Shown: positions 60,984 through 64,000 of the stretch, piece after piece
How the letters are laid out: each line of letters starts with the position of its first letter
Numbering within the stretch: the first letter of the stretch is position 1
Assembly (NCBI GenBank): GCA_963693085.1
Contig: OY856411.1
Coordinates: 1,347,620,550-1,347,684,549 of the forward strand
Length of the DNA: 64,000 bases
Direction of reading: 5' to 3'
Source: Alisma plantago-aquatica
Lineage: Eukaryota > Streptophyta > Magnoliopsida > Alismatales > Alismataceae
Position numbers and translations under genes: made by a program
Notes under the pieces: model-generated
The model's input: the letters and a program-made list of their open reading frames with translations, nothing else
What the model was told of the DNA's origin: nothing
Database searches by the model: none

Positions 60984-63900
60984 ATATTCTAAGTATTACC
61001 ATGCTTACATAAACCAAAGGAGGAGACACAACACCATTGCTAAGTTAAATAATGAGGAGTGCATACGGATCTCGAATGAACCTGATCTTTAAAACCTAGT
61101 TAGTGGGCACTTTCAACAAATCCTCACAGAGACTATCGATTCACACAGCAGATCCATTACCGGCATACCTGGACGGTTCATACAGCTGGATGACAGTCAA
61201 AAGAGGTGTGCGGGAAGCCCTCCAAGAAAAGCTGAAACTCTTAGCATTCTGAAGGAGATGAATCCTTACAAAGCAGTCGGGTCCGATGGTATCAATGGGT
61301 TGTTCCTACTTAGGAATTGGTCGACCATAAAGAGTTCAGTAATGTACACCCTGACCAATGCTCTAGCTAGGCGGCCTTTGAGCAAAGAAATCTGCAATTC
61401 TACTATTGTTCTAATCCCTAAAGTGTCAAACCACGAATCCTATGAGCAGATACGTCCCATTTCTTTGAACAATACATGTCTCAAGCTTGCATCCAAAATT
61501 GTCGTGGAATGCCTAAAAGGATATATGCATATGTGGATTGGACCCTCTCAGAGCAGCTTTGTGCTGGGTATGCACATTACTAATAATATAGCTATGACCC
61601 AAGAGGTTATCCATATGATGAAGAGGAAGAAGGGGGCCAAATACATTGCAATCTAGATAGACTTATCTAAAGCATATGACAGGCTATCATGGGAATTCTT
61701 GAACGACACACTGCAAAAACTTGACTTGCCCCCAAACATTGCCAGTTATATCATGAACTCGCTCACCACAGCAGAGTGCTCAATGCTATGGAACGGGTCT
61801 CTTACTAAAGTGTTCAAGGCAAGTAGGGGCTTACGCCAGGGAGATCCCCTCTCGCCATATCTCTTTGTGGTGTGCATCGAGCTTTTGAGCCAAGTGATCA
61901 AACACTTGGTCGGCAAGAAAGAATGGAAGCCTATGCATATCAGAAGGAGTGGAATTAAACTCTCCCATTTGTGTTTCATGGATGAACTCATCATTTTTAG
62001 TCGTGCATTGGGTAAACAAATGAGGACCATCAAACAATGCTTTAAATAATTTGGGAAGTCTTTGGGTCAATCTATTTCCATAAAGAAAACACAAATCTTC
62101 TTCTCTGCTAGTGTTCCCAGAAGCATAAGAAGGAAGGTGACAAGGATTGGGGCCTTCAAGGAAATGGCTGAACTCAGAAGGTACTTAGGAGTTCCCATAA
62201 TTCACTCAAAAGTTAATAAACACACATATGCTGACATCTTATCTCGAGTGGACAACCACATTAATAGCTGGGCGGCTAGAAGCCTTTCTTTTGCAGGCCG
62301 GACTTTCCTGGAAAAAGCCACACTTACAACTATTCCAACGTATGCTATGCAGACTACGCAACTTCCTCTGAGCCTCTACAATCGCATCGACAACAGTATT
62401 AGGAAGTTCATTTGGGGCGGCATCTAGAGCACACACCCTATCTCGCTAGTGGCCTGGAACAAAGTAACTAGCGGGAAGGAGCATGGGAGATTGGGCATTT
62501 GCACCATGAGGGAATGGAACATGGACCTCCTCATGAAGAACACATGGGAGGTAGTTGCGGGAAGAAACACAGCTTGGTGCCGATATATCAGACCCAGATA
62601 TGAATGCTACACGGGTGGGGATCTCCCAAATTTGTCCAGATTGGCGAGAGCTATACTGAAGGGGAAAAACTTCATTACTGAGAATTCATACAAAGAAGTG
62701 TTGAATGGAAATGGGACTTACTTCTGGAAAGACCATTGGTGTTTCGATGAGACATTGTTGGAAGATTTGGCTGTCTGTCCAATCCCGACTGACATTGTTG
62801 ATCTTCCAGTGGATAGTGCGAGCTTGGGCAATGGACGGTGGGACGTGGACTTCCTTGAGTACTGGATGCCTAGGGAGGGATTTGAACGAATCCTGTCTAT
62901 CAAACCCCCACTCCCGGAAGAAGGAGACGACATCACTATGTGGAGGACCACCATGAATGGACATTATTCAACAAAATCTACTTATAGTATTCTGAGAAGT
63001 GCCCGTGACCTGAAAGTTAAAGGTGATTGGCATAGCCTATGGAGATCCAAGGTAGCGGCCAAAGTCAAGCACTTTATGTGGTTGTTCATGCATGGGGTGC
63101 TTCTCACAAATCACAAGAGAGTCCAGCACCATATGTCCATAGATCCCTTATGCGGGCGATGTCATGAGGAGGAGGAAACAACTATCCATGCAATTCAAGA
63201 CTGTAAGTTCGCTAAATCGGTGTGGAACAAGCTTTTCAATGGAGATCATTCACCTGCTTTCTTCACTACTGATGCAAGATCATGGATAAATGAAGGGTTG
63301 CGGCTGAAAGGAGAGCAATTGAACCTTTTCCTGATAACATGTTGGTACATCTGGCACTGTAGAAATCAGCATATCTTTGAGAAGGTACTCAAGCTAACCG
63401 AGCACATTTTCCAATTCATATGCTTAGAGACAGCTGCTTCTTGGAGGGCATGGTAGGATGACGAAGAGGAACATGTGCAGCCAGCCCAGTGGGTCACAGA
63501 GGGGTGGAATACCCCAAACACCGGCCGCCTGAAGATGAATGTCGACGTAGCAGTACTCTGATGGAAAAGCGCAGCCACTGCGACTGTTAGAGACAACAAA
63601 GGTACTTGGTTGTGGTGCATGGGCGCTATGTCCACTAAGGTTCAATCAGCTCTTCATGCACAACTACTGGCTATGCAGGGTGCAATGCAGAAAGCAGAGG
63701 AGCATGGGATAGTCGAACTAGACATAGATTTTGATTACAAACAAGCCATTAATGTGGTGTTGCATACAGTTGTCGAGCATCCCAAACATGCATGTACCAT
63801 TTGTGAGTGCCAAAAATTTTTGGCTAGAAATGCCCAGTGGACCCTATCTCATATCTAGAGAGCAGCTAATAGTGCTGCAAATGGGTTAGCTAAGTATCAT

Positions 63901-63990
63901 ATTAGAAACAAACAAGGTGCACATCACTATATCCGGCCACCAGAGGCTATTTATAGTTGGCTAGAGAATGACAAATGTAATGGTAGTAGT
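60984..63990 (+). pseudogene. LINE ORF2: RT, zf-RVT, RNase H in one frame with seven stops
   Basis: One frame can be read from about 60984 to beyond 63900 with stops at 61090, 61654, 62047, 62425, 63454, 63559 and 63856 and no frameshift. RT motifs are RPISLNNTCLKLASKI, IDLSKAYDRLSWEF and GLRQGDPLSPYLF. The catalytic FADD is FMDE, so RT is inactive. The thumb contains FAGRTFLEKATL. The zf-RVT segment reads CGRCHEEEETTIHAIQDC. RNase H begins KMNVDVAV and includes DIDFDYKQAI and SAANGLAKYHI. At least three TAGs and both TAAs sit where Gln is plausible. The endonuclease is absent. Confidence 0.87.
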
Positions 63991-64000
63991 ACTACCAGAT
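60984..64000 (+). mobile_element. Second L1-type LINE, 5'-truncated, runs off the window
   Basis: Begins inside ORF2 upstream of RT at the copia junction and continues to the window end without a poly-A tail or duplication. It is a different lineage from the LINE at 6863, with only motif-level similarity in RT. Confidence 0.85.

Overview
The window is plant nuclear DNA made almost entirely of nested transposable elements. I found no intact host gene. The plant assignment rests on plant-type elements: copia and chromodomain gypsy retrotransposons primed by initiator-Met tRNA, L1-type LINEs with the plant zf-RVT and RNase H tail, a CACTA transposon, and interstitial AAACCCTAA motifs. The density of old nested insertions suggests a large, repeat-rich angiosperm genome. 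I cannot name the species.

Layout. (1) 324-5237: decayed copia element on the minus strand, short LTRs, 5-bp duplication ACATT. (2) 6164-6850: TA microsatellite split by a 424-bp MITE-like element with terminal inverted repeats. (3) 6863-31385: a near full-length L1-type LINE of about 6.2 kb, flanked by a 13-bp target duplication and split at 12298-30586. (4) 12298-30586: a minus-strand copia-derived element with 2.2-kb LTRs, gag, no usable pol, duplication CCAAG. (5) 18438-27633: a second member of the same family, plus strand, inserted into the leader of the first (duplication TCATC), with the only intact gag ORF. (6) 31399-35600: the largest stretch without a clear element, with a MITE-like unit and a possible old LTR. 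(7) 35611-35720: end of a SIRE/Maximus-type copia LTR, broken by (8) 35721-46983, a Tekay/Del-like chromovirus with a 4.8-kb left LTR, its right LTR truncated. (9) 46984-55463: SIRE-type pol and an additional ORF on the plus strand, with (10) a 3.7-kb CACTA element at 50231-53908 carrying a Ulp1 (C48) protease fragment. (11) 55464-60363: SIRE-type gag, one LTR and a second additional ORF, all minus strand. (12) 60366-60983: copia LTR and gag fragment. (13) 60984-64000: a second LINE, running off the window.

Order of events read from nesting: TA repeat and MITE, then LINE, then outer gag-only copia, then inner copy. On the right: SIRE-type element, then gypsy and CACTA insertions, then a rearrangement, most simply an inversion of 46984-55463.

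The most unusual signal is that three unrelated LTR families and the CACTA element each carry dense arrays of their own short CG-containing, largely palindromic motif in non-coding parts: ACCGATCGGTTCA, CCAAACGGTTTGG, ATCGGTCGAGTT, and CACGGCCGTG with GGCGTCGGTT. Other points of note are a pure 416-bp ATC repeat encoding about 139 aspartates, a self-nested pair forming a roughly 6-kb inverted repeat, tandem hairpin modules in the CACTA element, and repeated Gln-codon to stop changes (CAG to TAG) fitting decay under CHG methylation.
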